64,000 bases of DNA from JBJYKD01 sp049310025 (lineage in GTDB: Bacteria; Bacillota; Thermosediminibacteria; Thermosediminibacterales; Tepidanaerobacteraceae), in assembly GCF_049310025.1 (NCBI RefSeq), contig NZ_JBJYKD010000001.1:124001-188000 (forward strand). Direction: 5' to 3'. The notes beneath the pieces are model-generated. The model was not told the origin of the DNA, ran no database searches, and was given only the letters and a program-made list of their open reading frames with translations. Each line of letters starts with the position of its first letter. Within the stretch, counting starts at the first letter, position 1. The translations under genes were made by a program, and so were the position numbers. Of the stretch, positions 9,115 to 17,779 are shown piece by piece.

Positions 9115-9699
9115 TCATTCCATCAGTTTTCCTATAGCGGTTTTCACAGTATAGTCAAAAAACGGGCTGGAAAAACGGCGGGCAGCCCGCTTTATTGCTT
9201 CCCCGTCTTCCTTGCCGCAGCCAATTTCACCCAAATACTCAATCGCCGCAGCCACAACGTTTTCATCCTCATCTTCTTCTATCACCCTTTTTAAAAGCGC
9301 CGGCGCTGCCTTTAAACGCCCTTCCCCCAAAGCAACGACAGCCTGCTGACGGACATCTTTGTCGGGGTGTTTAATCATTTTTTCAAGCACGTCCAGCGCC
9401 GAATCTCCGATAAGGGCAAGTATCTCGACCCCAGCGTTTCTAATATACGCATCCTCACTTTTTAAAAGCTCCGCCACAGACTCCGCCACACACCTGTCCC
9501 TTATTTTAATAAGAGAACTTATTATCGCTTCCTGAACCGCCCTGCTCGTTTCCACCTCAAGTTGCCCTACAAGGGCTTCCACAATTCTTTCGCCTTGGGC
9601 CTCTCCAAGGTCAAGCGCCGCCATGATGCGTTCATTTTCGCTTTTGCCGTTTCTCATCAAATTTAACAGCTCATTTATGCGAGACTCTTGCATGTTCAT
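9115..9699 (-). CDS. HEAT-repeat protein of the chemosensory cluster
   Basis: A 194-residue all-helical protein built of about five HEAT-like repeats. Repeat signatures include ISSLIKIRDR, DAYIRNAGVEILALIGD, DKDVRQQAVVALGEG and NVVAAAIEYLGEIG. There are no catalytic motifs, so it is probably a scaffold or adaptor. Its ATG lies inside the end of cheB (29-bp overlap), so it is translationally coupled to cheB and followed by cheR. A role in array assembly or methylation control is inferred from that position. A second ATG two codons downstream (9693) could be the true start. Confidence 0.82.
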   Translation of the reverse strand: MNMQESRINELLNLMRNGKSENERIMAALDLGEAQGERIVEALVGQLEVETSRAVQEAIISSLIKIRDRCVAESVAELLKSEDAYIRNAGVEILALIGDSALDVLEKMIKHPDKDVRQQAVVALGEGRLKAAPALLKRVIEEDEDENVVAAAIEYLGEIGCGKEDGEAIKRAARRFSSPFFDYTVKTAIGKLME

Positions 9700-10789
9700 T
9701 CACCTTCTTTAATATGATATCGCCAATTTTGTAGGCGGGTGCTATTATATCCGCTCCACCCCGTTCAATGGCCGCTCTGGGCATACCGTAAACCACCGCC
9801 GTCTCTTCCGATTCTGCAATTGTCAATCCGCCCTTTTTTCTTATCTCGACCATCATCTCGGCTCCATCGTCGCCCATACCGGTAAGCAGCACTCCTATAA
9901 TATTCCGGCCATCCATATTTTCAAGCACCGATTTCATGGTTACGTTAACGGAAGGCTTGTACAGCGCATCTTCAGGCTTCCCCGTCAGTCTGGTTTTTAG
10001 GCCCAATTTCCCGGCATCCCGCTCCACCACAAGATGCCACCCCCCTTTTGCCACGGTAATCGTTCCCGGCTCCACAGCAGCCCCGTCGATCGCTTCCCTT
10101 ACAGGCAAATTGCAGTACTGGTCAAGGCGCCTTGCAAAAGATTCCGTAAAAGCCGGGGGCATGTGCTGAACCACCAGCACTGCCCCCGGAAAATCGGAAG
10201 GAAGGCGCGGCAATATTTCCATCAGAGTTTTCGGGCCTCCGGTTGAAACCCCCATAATTACCACAATTTCATTCTTCAAAAGCCTGGCCGGATTTTTCTT
10301 TCCGTATTCGCCCTGCCTTTTAATTGCAGCGGCAGATTTTCCGCAAGACCTCCCACGGCCTATCGATTTCCTGTTCGAAAAAGCCGCCGCCCTCACTTTT
10401 GCCACAATTTCATCTGCCAACTGCTTAATCCCGAACGAGACAGTACCTCCGGGTTTTGCTACGAAATCAACGGCTCCAAGCTCAAGGGCCTCAAGGGTGG
10501 TTAAGGCTCCCTCCGTAGTCAGGGATGAAATAATGACAACCGGACATGGCGCAAGGGACATAATATGCTGCAGGGCCGTAAGACCATCCATGTGCGGCAT
10601 ATTTATATCAAGTGTGACCACATCGGGGTCCAGTCTCAGCGTCTTTTCCACCGCCTCACGGCCATCCCGGGCAGTGTCAATCACCTCTATGTCTTCTTCG
10701 TTCTCCAGAATGTCTTTTAAGCACCTGCGCATGAAAGCAGAGTCGTCCGCTACAAGCACGCGGATTTTTTTAACCATACCTGAAATCAT
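9671..10789 (-). CDS. cheB: CheB protein-glutamate methylesterase/response regulator
   Basis: A 372-residue protein with a receiver domain (1-125; DD pair, acceptor Asp in VVTLDINMPHMDG, Lys in AKPGG) and a C-terminal methylesterase. The catalytic triad is visible: Ser in MGVSTGGPKTL, His in VVQHMPPAFT and Asp in TGMGDDGA. It removes methyl groups from (or deamidates) the receptor. The ATG at 10789 overlaps the cheW stop as ATGA. An internal ATG at 10777 directly before KKIRVLVADD is an alternative start, and neither has an ideal ribosome-binding-site spacing. Confidence 0.96.
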   Translation of the reverse strand: MISGMVKKIRVLVADDSAFMRRCLKDILENEEDIEVIDTARDGREAVEKTLRLDPDVVTLDINMPHMDGLTALQHIMSLAPCPVVIISSLTTEGALTTLEALELGAVDFVAKPGGTVSFGIKQLADEIVAKVRAAAFSNRKSIGRGRSCGKSAAAIKRQGEYGKKNPARLLKNEIVVIMGVSTGGPKTLMEILPRLPSDFPGAVLVVQHMPPAFTESFARRLDQYCNLPVREAIDGAAVEPGTITVAKGGWHLVVERDAGKLGLKTRLTGKPEDALYKPSVNVTMKSVLENMDGRNIIGVLLTGMGDDGAEMMVEIRKKGGLTIAESEETAVVYGMPRAAIERGGADIIAPAYKIGDIILKKVNEHARVSHK

Positions 10790-12312
10790 TCTCCTTGCTT
10801 TATTTCATCGATTTCCATAAGCTCCTCTTTTTCCTTCCACGACAGGACTTCTTGCGTAGAAAGCAGAATTATCATCCTGTTTACTGCATCGAATTTCGCT
10901 ATACCTCTGATAAACCTCTGCTCTATTTCAGCCATCAGAATTTCAGGCGTGCTTTCTATCTGGGAACGCTTCACTTTCAGAACCTCTTTAACCGAATCTA
11001 CAATAAAGCCTGTACACCTGCCGGCAATCTCCACGATCACTATTCTGTTATGCTCGCCCCGGTCGCTTTCCTTTAATCCGAACTTTTTGCGAAGATCAAT
11101 GACCGGCACGATTACGCCGCGAAGATTTATAACTCCTTCCACAAAATCCGGCGCCTTGGGAACAGCCACTATATCCGTCAGCCTTATTATCTCCCTTACG
11201 TCTTCTATAGAAAATGCGCATTCTATACCTTCCACAACGAAACTCACCAGCTGTTCCTCTTCATCTTTCTCTTCAATAAATTCCATCCCACCATCATCTC
11301 CACAAGACCGCAATATATCAGCACTATCTTTCAGCCTGCGGGAAAACATCTTTTTAGGGTCAAGCACGTAAACCAGCCGCCTGCCGCCCTCGAGCTTGCA
11401 TATTCCGCTTATCTCTTCGCTATCCTTGTCTTTTAAAAGCGCCGGCATGGAGACAATTGACGTTTTTGCGACGCGCAGCACTTCTGAAACCACATCGACT
11501 CTAAATCCAACTGTATACGAACAGTCTTCTTCATCTATATGAGTTACTATGATCCTTGACTTCTCATCAAAGGCGCATTCCTCCATGCGAAACAACCGCC
11601 GCAGGCTAACTATCGGCAATACTTTGTTGCGAAGAGAAATGATTCCAAGAATATAAGGCTGGGTGTTCGGAACTTCGCTGATTTCTTCGGAGAAACGGAC
11701 TATCTCCTGGACGTTAGCCACCTCAATCCCATATTCCTCGTCACCTATCTTGAAGCTGATGAGCTGCAGCTGTTCTTCACCGGCAGAATCCTCATTTCTC
11801 TTATTATCTTCGTTGACTTTTATCCGGTTAATTACATCTCTTTTGCCGGCTTCTCCATCCCAGGATTTAAGTAGCCGCTTTGCGTCCAGCAGCATAACCA
11901 ACTTGCCGCCGTTTTCGATTCTTGCCACGCCTTCCAGAAAATCTCCTTTAGCTTCCGCCCCGGATATTTCCTCTATCTCTTCCCTTCGAATAGATATTAC
12001 TCCGGCTACCCGGTCTACCACGTACCCAAGTTTTTTATCATCCGATGTGAGCACGATTACGCGGCTTGCCTCAGTATCTTCCTCTTTCGCAAGCCCGAGG
12101 CGCAGCCGGCAATCCACAATCGTCAGGATGGTTCCCCTCAGGTTGGCAAGGCCCCGGATATACAGAGGGACGCGCGGGACCTTTACCACCTCCGGAACTC
12201 TTATTATTTCCTGCAGATACTGTATAGCCACACCGTACATCTCATCGCCCAGATAGAAGGTAATGTACTGGTTGCTGCTGTCAATGGCCCTTTCACTCCT
12301 ATTTAATTCCAT
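10786..12312 (-). CDS. cheW: Triple-domain CheW coupling protein
   Basis: A 508-residue protein made of three complete CheW domains. Domain 1 (about 12-150) has FYLGDEMYGVAI and IRGLANLRGTILTIVD. Domain 2 (about 182-325) has FKIGDEEYGIEVANVQEIV and ILGIISLRNKVLPIVS. Domain 3 (about 355-495) has VVEGIECAFSIEDVREII and VEGVINLRGVIVPVID. The repeats are joined by acidic linkers of about 30-40 residues. Ordinary CheW has one domain of about 150 residues. It should couple receptor tips to CheA; three modules in one chain would form pre-linked array rings. The gene sits between the receptor (36 bp upstream) and cheB (4-nt overlap). Confidence 0.94.
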   Translation of the reverse strand: MELNRSERAIDSSNQYITFYLGDEMYGVAIQYLQEIIRVPEVVKVPRVPLYIRGLANLRGTILTIVDCRLRLGLAKEEDTEASRVIVLTSDDKKLGYVVDRVAGVISIRREEIEEISGAEAKGDFLEGVARIENGGKLVMLLDAKRLLKSWDGEAGKRDVINRIKVNEDNKRNEDSAGEEQLQLISFKIGDEEYGIEVANVQEIVRFSEEISEVPNTQPYILGIISLRNKVLPIVSLRRLFRMEECAFDEKSRIIVTHIDEEDCSYTVGFRVDVVSEVLRVAKTSIVSMPALLKDKDSEEISGICKLEGGRRLVYVLDPKKMFSRRLKDSADILRSCGDDGGMEFIEEKDEEEQLVSFVVEGIECAFSIEDVREIIRLTDIVAVPKAPDFVEGVINLRGVIVPVIDLRKKFGLKESDRGEHNRIVIVEIAGRCTGFIVDSVKEVLKVKRSQIESTPEILMAEIEQRFIRGIAKFDAVNRMIILLSTQEVLSWKEKEELMEIDEIKQGE

Positions 12313-12348
12313 AAAATTATCACCCTATCAATTAATTCTTTTCCGAAC

Positions 12349-14310
12349 TCAAGATTGCTGCAGTTCATCGGCCAGTGCCGCAATCTCTTCAATGGCTCTT
12401 GAAAGTTCTCTCACGCCTTCCGCCTGCTGCTTACCAGCCGCAGCCGCTTCCTGTGCGGCTCTGGCCGCCTCTTCTGCAGCAGATGCAATCTGGTCCACAC
12501 CTTTTTTTGCCTCCTCAATGGCCAGAACACTCTGCCTGGCCTCTTCAGCAATTTCTTCCGTACCCTTTACTATAGTCTTCATGTCTTTTTCTATCTGCTC
12601 GAGATCCTTTGAAGTCTTTTTTGCTTTTTCTACCTCCTGCACTGTAGACTCGCCTATTGCTTCCGTATCCGTCAAAACAATCTTTATCTGCTCCTGTATA
12701 GACTTTACAAGCTCTTTTATCTGTTCAGCGTTGCTTGCGCTGTCCTGCGCCAAATTTCTTATATCCGATGCGACAACCGCAAACCCTTTGCCGTATTCCC
12801 CTGCTCTTGCCGCCTCTATCGCTCCGCTTACAGCAAGCATATTCGTCTGAATACCTACTGTGGCTATGGTATCCACAATTTTGTCTATTTCTTTGGCCCT
12901 GGATTCCAGCGTCTTTATCTTTTCAATATTTTGTTTATTCGCATTCATGGCCTCCAAAATCCCGGAAATCAGCAGGTCTACATTTGCTTTATTGCGCTCA
13001 AGCAATTCTGATAGTTCTTTAACCCTGTTTAAGGATGATTGCGCCTCTTCGCTGATTGTCTTCATCCCTTTCTCTATTTGCGCCGCAGCTCCGGAAGATT
13101 CTTCGGCCGCCCCTGCCTGCTGTTCACTGCCCCTGGATATCTGCGCGAGCGCCACCATGATCTGATCTGCCGATTTGCTTGTTTCTTCAATGGCAGCAGA
13201 AAGTTCTTCCGCCGCAGCCGCAAGGCTCTCGGCCGATTTTTGAGTATCGGTAGAAGCTTTCAATTCCTCTGCCATTTCAGCAAGTTCCGCTGCTGCCTGA
13301 CTTATGTCGGAAAGGGCTTTCGTCTGCTGGTCTATCGCCTGGAGGGATTCCTGCGTCGCTTTGGCCTGCTCATCTGCGCCGCCTGCTATCATTTCTGCTC
13401 CCTTTTGGAATTCCTGCACAGCAGCAAGCGACTGGCGGCTGAGGTCGTTTATTATGGTAGCGGCTTTTACCACCTCTTCCATTGCCCTGACAACAGAAAT
13501 CAGGTCTTCATTTATTGATTTTCCTTTTTCCACCTGGGAGCGCGCTTTGGCCGCTGAATCATTAATCGCATCTACTACAACCTTTACCTCCTGCTGAATG
13601 TTATTTACAACTTCTCTTATGTCGTTGGCTGCCTTTTCAGAAGTCTCCGCCAGTACCCTTACTTCATCGGCCACCACGGCAAATCCCTTGCCGTGCTCTC
13701 CGGCCCGCGCTGCTTCAATTGCCGCATTTAACGCCAGTAAATTGGTCTGATCGGCTATTCTGACAACCGTCTTAATTATATTGCCTATGTTTTCCGCCTG
13801 CTTTTCCAGTTGGGCCACAAGCCTTGCCGACTCCTCATTTTTAGAAGACGCCTTGTTAACACCTTCTATAAGTTTTTCTATGTCCTCAGCCGTTTTTTCA
13901 ACGAGCGTTTGAATGGCCTTCCCCCGGTCCAGCGCCAACCGGGCATTTTCCGCCGCCCGCTCTGACCCTCTGGTTATCTGCTCAATGGCCGCCAGTGATT
14001 CCTGGGTGGCTTTGCTTGCTTCCTCCGCTCCGCTGGCAATCTGTTCCATGGAAGACCTCAGTTCCTCTACTGCTCCTGAAGCCTCCTCCACACCCGATGA
14101 CAGTTCTTCAGTGGCAGCCGCAATTCTCTCCGCCGCCTGCTGTTTCTTTGCAAAGGTGCGAGCCTTTTTTCTCTGCATCTCAAGCTGCTTTTTGTCTATG
14201 GACCTGGCTGTTTGAACCGGACTTACATCAATTTTGTCACTCCTTGCGGTATCTGTTCCTTCGCCGCTTAACGGGGCAAGTGCCTTAAAATTTTTTTCTG
14301 ACATATCCAC
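12349..14310 (-). CDS. Soluble chemoreceptor (MCP) with two signalling tips and no sensor or membrane domain
   Basis: A 653-residue methyl-accepting protein with no hydrophobic segment. After about 50 polar residues it is continuous coiled coil containing two hairpin tips. Tip 1 (about 185-225) is canonical (QTNLLALNAAIEAARAGEHG, KGFAVVADEVRVLAE). Tip 2 (about 483-525) is slightly degenerate (QTNMLAVSGAIEAARAGEYG, KGFAVVASDIRNLAQ). No PAS, GAF or other input domain and no C-terminal CheR-tethering pentapeptide is visible. The GTG at 14310 has AGGAGG 6 nt upstream; the ATG at 14304 is the alternative. A double-tip receptor, DosM of Vibrio cholerae, supports membrane-free cytoplasmic arrays. 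A similar role is inferred here. Confidence 0.93.
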   Translation of the reverse strand: MDMSEKNFKALAPLSGEGTDTARSDKIDVSPVQTARSIDKKQLEMQRKKARTFAKKQQAAERIAAATEELSSGVEEASGAVEELRSSMEQIASGAEEASKATQESLAAIEQITRGSERAAENARLALDRGKAIQTLVEKTAEDIEKLIEGVNKASSKNEESARLVAQLEKQAENIGNIIKTVVRIADQTNLLALNAAIEAARAGEHGKGFAVVADEVRVLAETSEKAANDIREVVNNIQQEVKVVVDAINDSAAKARSQVEKGKSINEDLISVVRAMEEVVKAATIINDLSRQSLAAVQEFQKGAEMIAGGADEQAKATQESLQAIDQQTKALSDISQAAAELAEMAEELKASTDTQKSAESLAAAAEELSAAIEETSKSADQIMVALAQISRGSEQQAGAAEESSGAAAQIEKGMKTISEEAQSSLNRVKELSELLERNKANVDLLISGILEAMNANKQNIEKIKTLESRAKEIDKIVDTIATVGIQTNMLAVSGAIEAARAGEYGKGFAVVASDIRNLAQDSASNAEQIKELVKSIQEQIKIVLTDTEAIGESTVQEVEKAKKTSKDLEQIEKDMKTIVKGTEEIAEEARQSVLAIEEAKKGVDQIASAAEEAARAAQEAAAAGKQQAEGVRELSRAIEEIAALADELQQS

Positions 14311-14477
14311 GCATGACCTCCTGTTTTTATAAAATTTTTTAAATATTATAAGCAAGTTGCATGAAAAAGCATATGTCTTAAAAAGACATAAAATGATCTC
14401 TCACTTAAAAATTTATATTTTAAAATTCGACATATTTTACCAAAATCCTTCTTCAATTTTTTGAATTTTATAATTTT

Positions 14478-14540
<63 letters not shown>

Positions 14541-14584
14541 AATATTATAATTATTTATGGCAATCGAATGATCCAACTTAAATA

Positions 14585-14602
14585 GAGGGGGTCTCCCCCC
14601 TC
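14585..14602 (-). terminator. GC-rich hairpin after the CBS-PAS-HD gene
   Basis: GAGGGGG (14585-14591) and CCCCCTC (14596-14602) form a perfect 7-bp stem with a 4-nt loop, 22 bp after the stop at 14625. On the minus strand it is followed by TATTTAA rather than a long U tract. It may therefore be a weak terminator or an mRNA-stabilising hairpin separating the stressosome part from the chemosensory part. Confidence 0.5.
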
Positions 14603-14624
14603 ATCATCAAAATTCCCCAGCCCT

Positions 14625-15977
14625 TTACAACTTACGGCTGACGAAGAATCCCATATAAATATCCATCTCTATCTCCTGATTATAAGATGGAAAGCTGCTC
14701 TCTTCTTTAACATAAATTCTTGTGCCTTTTACCTTCATCGAAACTTTTGAACCCCTGCGGGTAATTCCTGCGGATAGACCGTCAATCAATCTGAAAAACC
14801 TGTGCATGGGCAGCAGGTAATCTGGAAAATCGGCCGGCAATTCATTCTCCGTGTGATGATGATACTTTATCAGATAATATACTTTATCGTTTATGTCATA
14901 CAGCGACTTGCTTAAAGAAGCTCCCCGAAATGCATGGAGAAAGCCCTGCTCAAATGCTTCTTTTGGATTTACTGTATCTCCTATCTTTAAATCCGGCTGC
15001 ACCTTCCCGATATCATGCAGAATGGTGGCCTGAACAAGCGTATTCTTATCCATGCCCGGCAGCTCCATCAGCCCCTGCTTAAAGGCATCTGCTATCAATT
15101 TGAGCATGTTTACGACATGCCTGTAACAGCCTTGTTTGATCACACCGTTTATCTTTATCATACCGGTACTTTCGTCGTATTCGTCCATATACTCTACTAT
15201 CGATTTTAACCGCACCTCTATGCGCTGGTCCGGAAGCATTATCGAAAAAGCCGTTTCCACTTCCCCCTGGGTATTTCTCAGTTTTTCCACCAGGGTGTAC
15301 TCAGCTGTAACATCTATATAAACAACAAGAATGGAATTTGACTCTTTTAAAACAGTTGCAGTAACTTTATAATAAGTTCCCATTTTACTTATGAATACCC
15401 TGCTGTGGTAATTACCTTTTATTATTGCCTTCATTTCTTCGGCACCTATAGTATTTTCTAACATTATTTTTTTTGCAAGCTCATTAGCCTTTATGACTTC
15501 ACCTTCATTAGAAACCAGTGCAATCCCAAAAGGCAGTATATCTATTATCATGTCTATCAAATGCTCTACATCAATCCTCTTTTGCTTTTCTTCACTGTGA
15601 GACCTGGCAAGCTCGGCTATCAGCTTTTGCATGGAAAGGCCGCCCGCTATCCTTCCACCTTCGCCTGCAAATACCGGCATTTCTCCACATTTACTTATTC
15701 TTTCAACAATGCCCTCTATATCTTCGGTCAATTCCACTTTATCCTCGTCTTTTATCAAAACAGCAATGTCTCCGGCCTTAACTTTTGCACTTTCATCTCC
15801 CATAAGAAGCCATTTTATTATCGACTTGCAGCCAATATATCCCCAAGCACCTTCTCCCTCTTTTCCCACAATTACCAGGTTTCCTTCACTTTCCAGCAAT
15901 TTCCCCGCCACTTCTCTTAAATCGGCATCCGGCGGAACTTGTGGCAGAGTAATGTGTCTATCCTTAAAATCTTCCAT
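14625..15977 (-). CDS. CBS-pair / PAS / HD-domain signalling protein
   Basis: A 450-residue cytoplasmic protein. Residues 1-125 resemble a CBS pair, 140-230 a PAS domain (LPFGIALVSNEGEVIKANE), and 285-420 an HD phosphohydrolase domain with H321-D322 in ATILHDIGK, a downstream KYHHHTE and LIDGLSAGI. The fold resembles HD-GYP c-di-GMP phosphodiesterases, but the GYP signature is absent (ENELPADFP in its place), so the substrate is uncertain. It follows the GGDEF gene by 18 bp; a role opposing the cyclase in nucleotide second-messenger turnover is inferred from that pairing. Confidence 0.85.
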   Translation of the reverse strand: MEDFKDRHITLPQVPPDADLREVAGKLLESEGNLVIVGKEGEGAWGYIGCKSIIKWLLMGDESAKVKAGDIAVLIKDEDKVELTEDIEGIVERISKCGEMPVFAGEGGRIAGGLSMQKLIAELARSHSEEKQKRIDVEHLIDMIIDILPFGIALVSNEGEVIKANELAKKIMLENTIGAEEMKAIIKGNYHSRVFISKMGTYYKVTATVLKESNSILVVYIDVTAEYTLVEKLRNTQGEVETAFSIMLPDQRIEVRLKSIVEYMDEYDESTGMIKINGVIKQGCYRHVVNMLKLIADAFKQGLMELPGMDKNTLVQATILHDIGKVQPDLKIGDTVNPKEAFEQGFLHAFRGASLSKSLYDINDKVYYLIKYHHHTENELPADFPDYLLPMHRFFRLIDGLSAGITRRGSKVSMKVKGTRIYVKEESSFPSYNQEIEMDIYMGFFVSRKL

Positions 15978-15995
15978 TCAAGCACACCTCTCCAC

Positions 15996-16799
15996 CTATT
16001 TTTTGCCGTTCAACTGGCCGTAAAAGATGAGCCTGTTTTTCCCTCTTGCTTTAGCCTCATACATCGCAGCGTCCGCAAATTCTATTATTTCATCCATACT
16101 CAAAGGGCGATTATCCGGATATACCGCTGCACCTATGCTTGCCGTAATTTTTATCCCGGCTTCTGTAAATACTTTATCTTCTATTCGCTTTCTTATCCTC
16201 TCCAGCGGTTTTTTCGCACTGCTGCTGTCCGTTGCCGGCAATAATATCAGAAATTCCTCTCCTCCATACCTCATAACCGCGTCTCCATCTCTCAGGCTAT
16301 CCCTGATAATAGAACTTATTTCTTTCAGAAGCTCATCTCCGACCATATGGCCGTAAGCGTCATTAACATCTTTGAAATTGTCGAGATCTAGCATTGCCAC
16401 CGTAAGGGGTGTTTTTGTCGTCTGAGCATTCGCCCACAGCTTTGACAGCGTCTTTTCGATGGCCAGCCTGTTATAAAGTCCTGTCAGAGGATCTCTTTCG
16501 ACACTCTCTTTTAAAGACAGAAGCAGGGCATCCGTAGCAATAAGTATCTGGGCGAGGAATTCCGTGGCCCTTTCTATATATATCCACTGGACCATATCAT
16601 TGTCATTTCTTATATTAAGCACATCTTTCAAAACCTGGTTGTGAATATCCAGGAGGTTTGCCGCCTGGGCAGACGACTCGTCGAGAAGTTTTATCAGATT
16701 CTGGTAGGCCTCAAACAGCACGTCGTCCTGACCGCCCCTTAAAATGAACCTGGAAAGATATTTTTTATACTCCCCAACAAAACACCTTAAGTCCTTCAA
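15996..16799 (-). CDS. Diguanylate cyclase with RsbU-type RsbT-binding N-terminal domain
   Basis: A 267-residue fusion. Residues about 10-95 are helical and match the N-terminal domain of RsbU by eye (EYKKYLSRFI, later DIHNQVLKDV; RsbU has RYHQLLSRYI and SIHRKVLKEL). In Bacillus subtilis that domain binds RsbT and activates the phosphatase. Residues 100-265 are GGDEF with active-site GGEEF at 179-183 and an intact RxxD inhibitory site (RDGD, 170-173), so it should make c-di-GMP under product inhibition. The ATG overlaps the phosphatase stop by 4 nt. A stressosome of Moorella thermoacetica is known to be linked to a diguanylate cyclase. Activation by released RsbT is inferred here. Confidence 0.92.
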   Translation of the reverse strand: MKDLRCFVGEYKKYLSRFILRGGQDDVLFEAYQNLIKLLDESSAQAANLLDIHNQVLKDVLNIRNDNDMVQWIYIERATEFLAQILIATDALLLSLKESVERDPLTGLYNRLAIEKTLSKLWANAQTTKTPLTVAMLDLDNFKDVNDAYGHMVGDELLKEISSIIRDSLRDGDAVMRYGGEEFLILLPATDSSSAKKPLERIRKRIEDKVFTEAGIKITASIGAAVYPDNRPLSMDEIIEFADAAMYEAKARGKNRLIFYGQLNGKK

Positions 16800-17779
16800 A
16801 GCCCTATCCCTCCTCTTGCTACCAAAACGCTTGCGTCATCTTCTTCAATTGCAAACTCCCGCACTATCTTTTCCGCCGTCCCTTGAGCGTTCATCGTCTT
16901 CAGCCAATTCATATCAGGTGCCGGAATAAACTGGTTCTTTATACCGTCGGTACACACAACCAAAACAAAACCTGCGGGCAAAACGGTTTCTTTAAATATT
17001 TTCAGGCTCACGGGCAATCTTCCGATAATCCCCGGCACGCCCTTTAATTTTCTCACAGATCCGGTATCTATAAGCCAACCTTTTATATTGCCAATATTTA
17101 CATACTCAATCCCGCTTTCGGAAACAAGCGCTATAAAAGCCGCACAGCCGCGTGTATCCCGCAACATTTTTTCTAGACCGGCATATATTTTTTCTATATG
17201 CATTTCATGAGAATTTTTCATATATAATTCAATCGCCTTCGCAACCGCTCCGGCCCTTTTGCCGTGGCCGAGGACATCTGCCACAAATAAAAAATATTTG
17301 CCTCCTATCTCTCTATAGATGCAAATATCTCCGCTATCTTCCTCTAAATAATGCGGTTTTGACGCCGTTCCAACCTGAAGGATAAAGCCTTTTTTCCTGC
17401 ACTGTGGCGATAGACTGAAAACGGCCTTTACAAACATTCCTCCATCCGGTTTTTGTTCAATATCGAGCTTTTCGCTATTGTTTTTAGTAACATCCAGCCC
17501 TATTCCAAGGCCGCTTTTGACTTCAGTAATTCCACCTTCACGATTTACCTTGCCCTCGTCCTCGGCGGCAACAATCAGCTTATTTCCCTCTCTTTTTACT
17601 GCAATAAAACCTTTTCCACCGTATTTCAAAATATTAGTGGCAAGTTCTCTTGCCACAAGAGCCACAAGAGGCGCTGAAGGCATGTCAGGATAGCTTTCTT
17701 TCAGATACTTATTGATTTTATGCTCCAGAATGAACAGGTCCGCCTCCATCTCAATGTCTACCTTCAGCCCCTCTCTCAA
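16796..17779 (-). CDS. Fusion of an RsbT/RsbW-type HATPase domain with an RsbX-like PP2C phosphatase
   Basis: A 327-residue protein. The N-terminal half (about 1-125) is a GHKL ATPase of the anti-sigma kinase type, with N-box ARELATNILKYG and a glycine motif SGLGIGL. The C-terminal half (about 130-325) is a SpoIIE/RsbX-type Ser/Thr phosphatase with metal-binding motifs FVADVLGHG, VCTDGI and EEDDASVLV. It should dephosphorylate RsbR and RsbS and so reset the stressosome, as RsbX does. Start is TTG at 17779, with AGGAGG 8 nt upstream; TTGA overlaps the rsbT stop. RsbX itself has no kinase-like domain, so the fusion is notable. Confidence 0.9.
   Translation of the reverse strand: MREGLKVDIEMEADLFILEHKINKYLKESYPDMPSAPLVALVARELATNILKYGGKGFIAVKREGNKLIVAAEDEGKVNREGGITEVKSGLGIGLDVTKNNSEKLDIEQKPDGGMFVKAVFSLSPQCRKKGFILQVGTASKPHYLEEDSGDICIYREIGGKYFLFVADVLGHGKRAGAVAKAIELYMKNSHEMHIEKIYAGLEKMLRDTRGCAAFIALVSESGIEYVNIGNIKGWLIDTGSVRKLKGVPGIIGRLPVSLKIFKETVLPAGFVLVVCTDGIKNQFIPAPDMNWLKTMNAQGTAEKIVREFAIEEDDASVLVARGGIGL

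Noticed and set aside
5032..14310. Reading the che genes as an ordinary flagellar chemotaxis operon
   Set aside because: There is no cheY, cheC, cheD or flagellar gene; the receptor is soluble and double-tipped, and the genes adjoin a stressosome operon.
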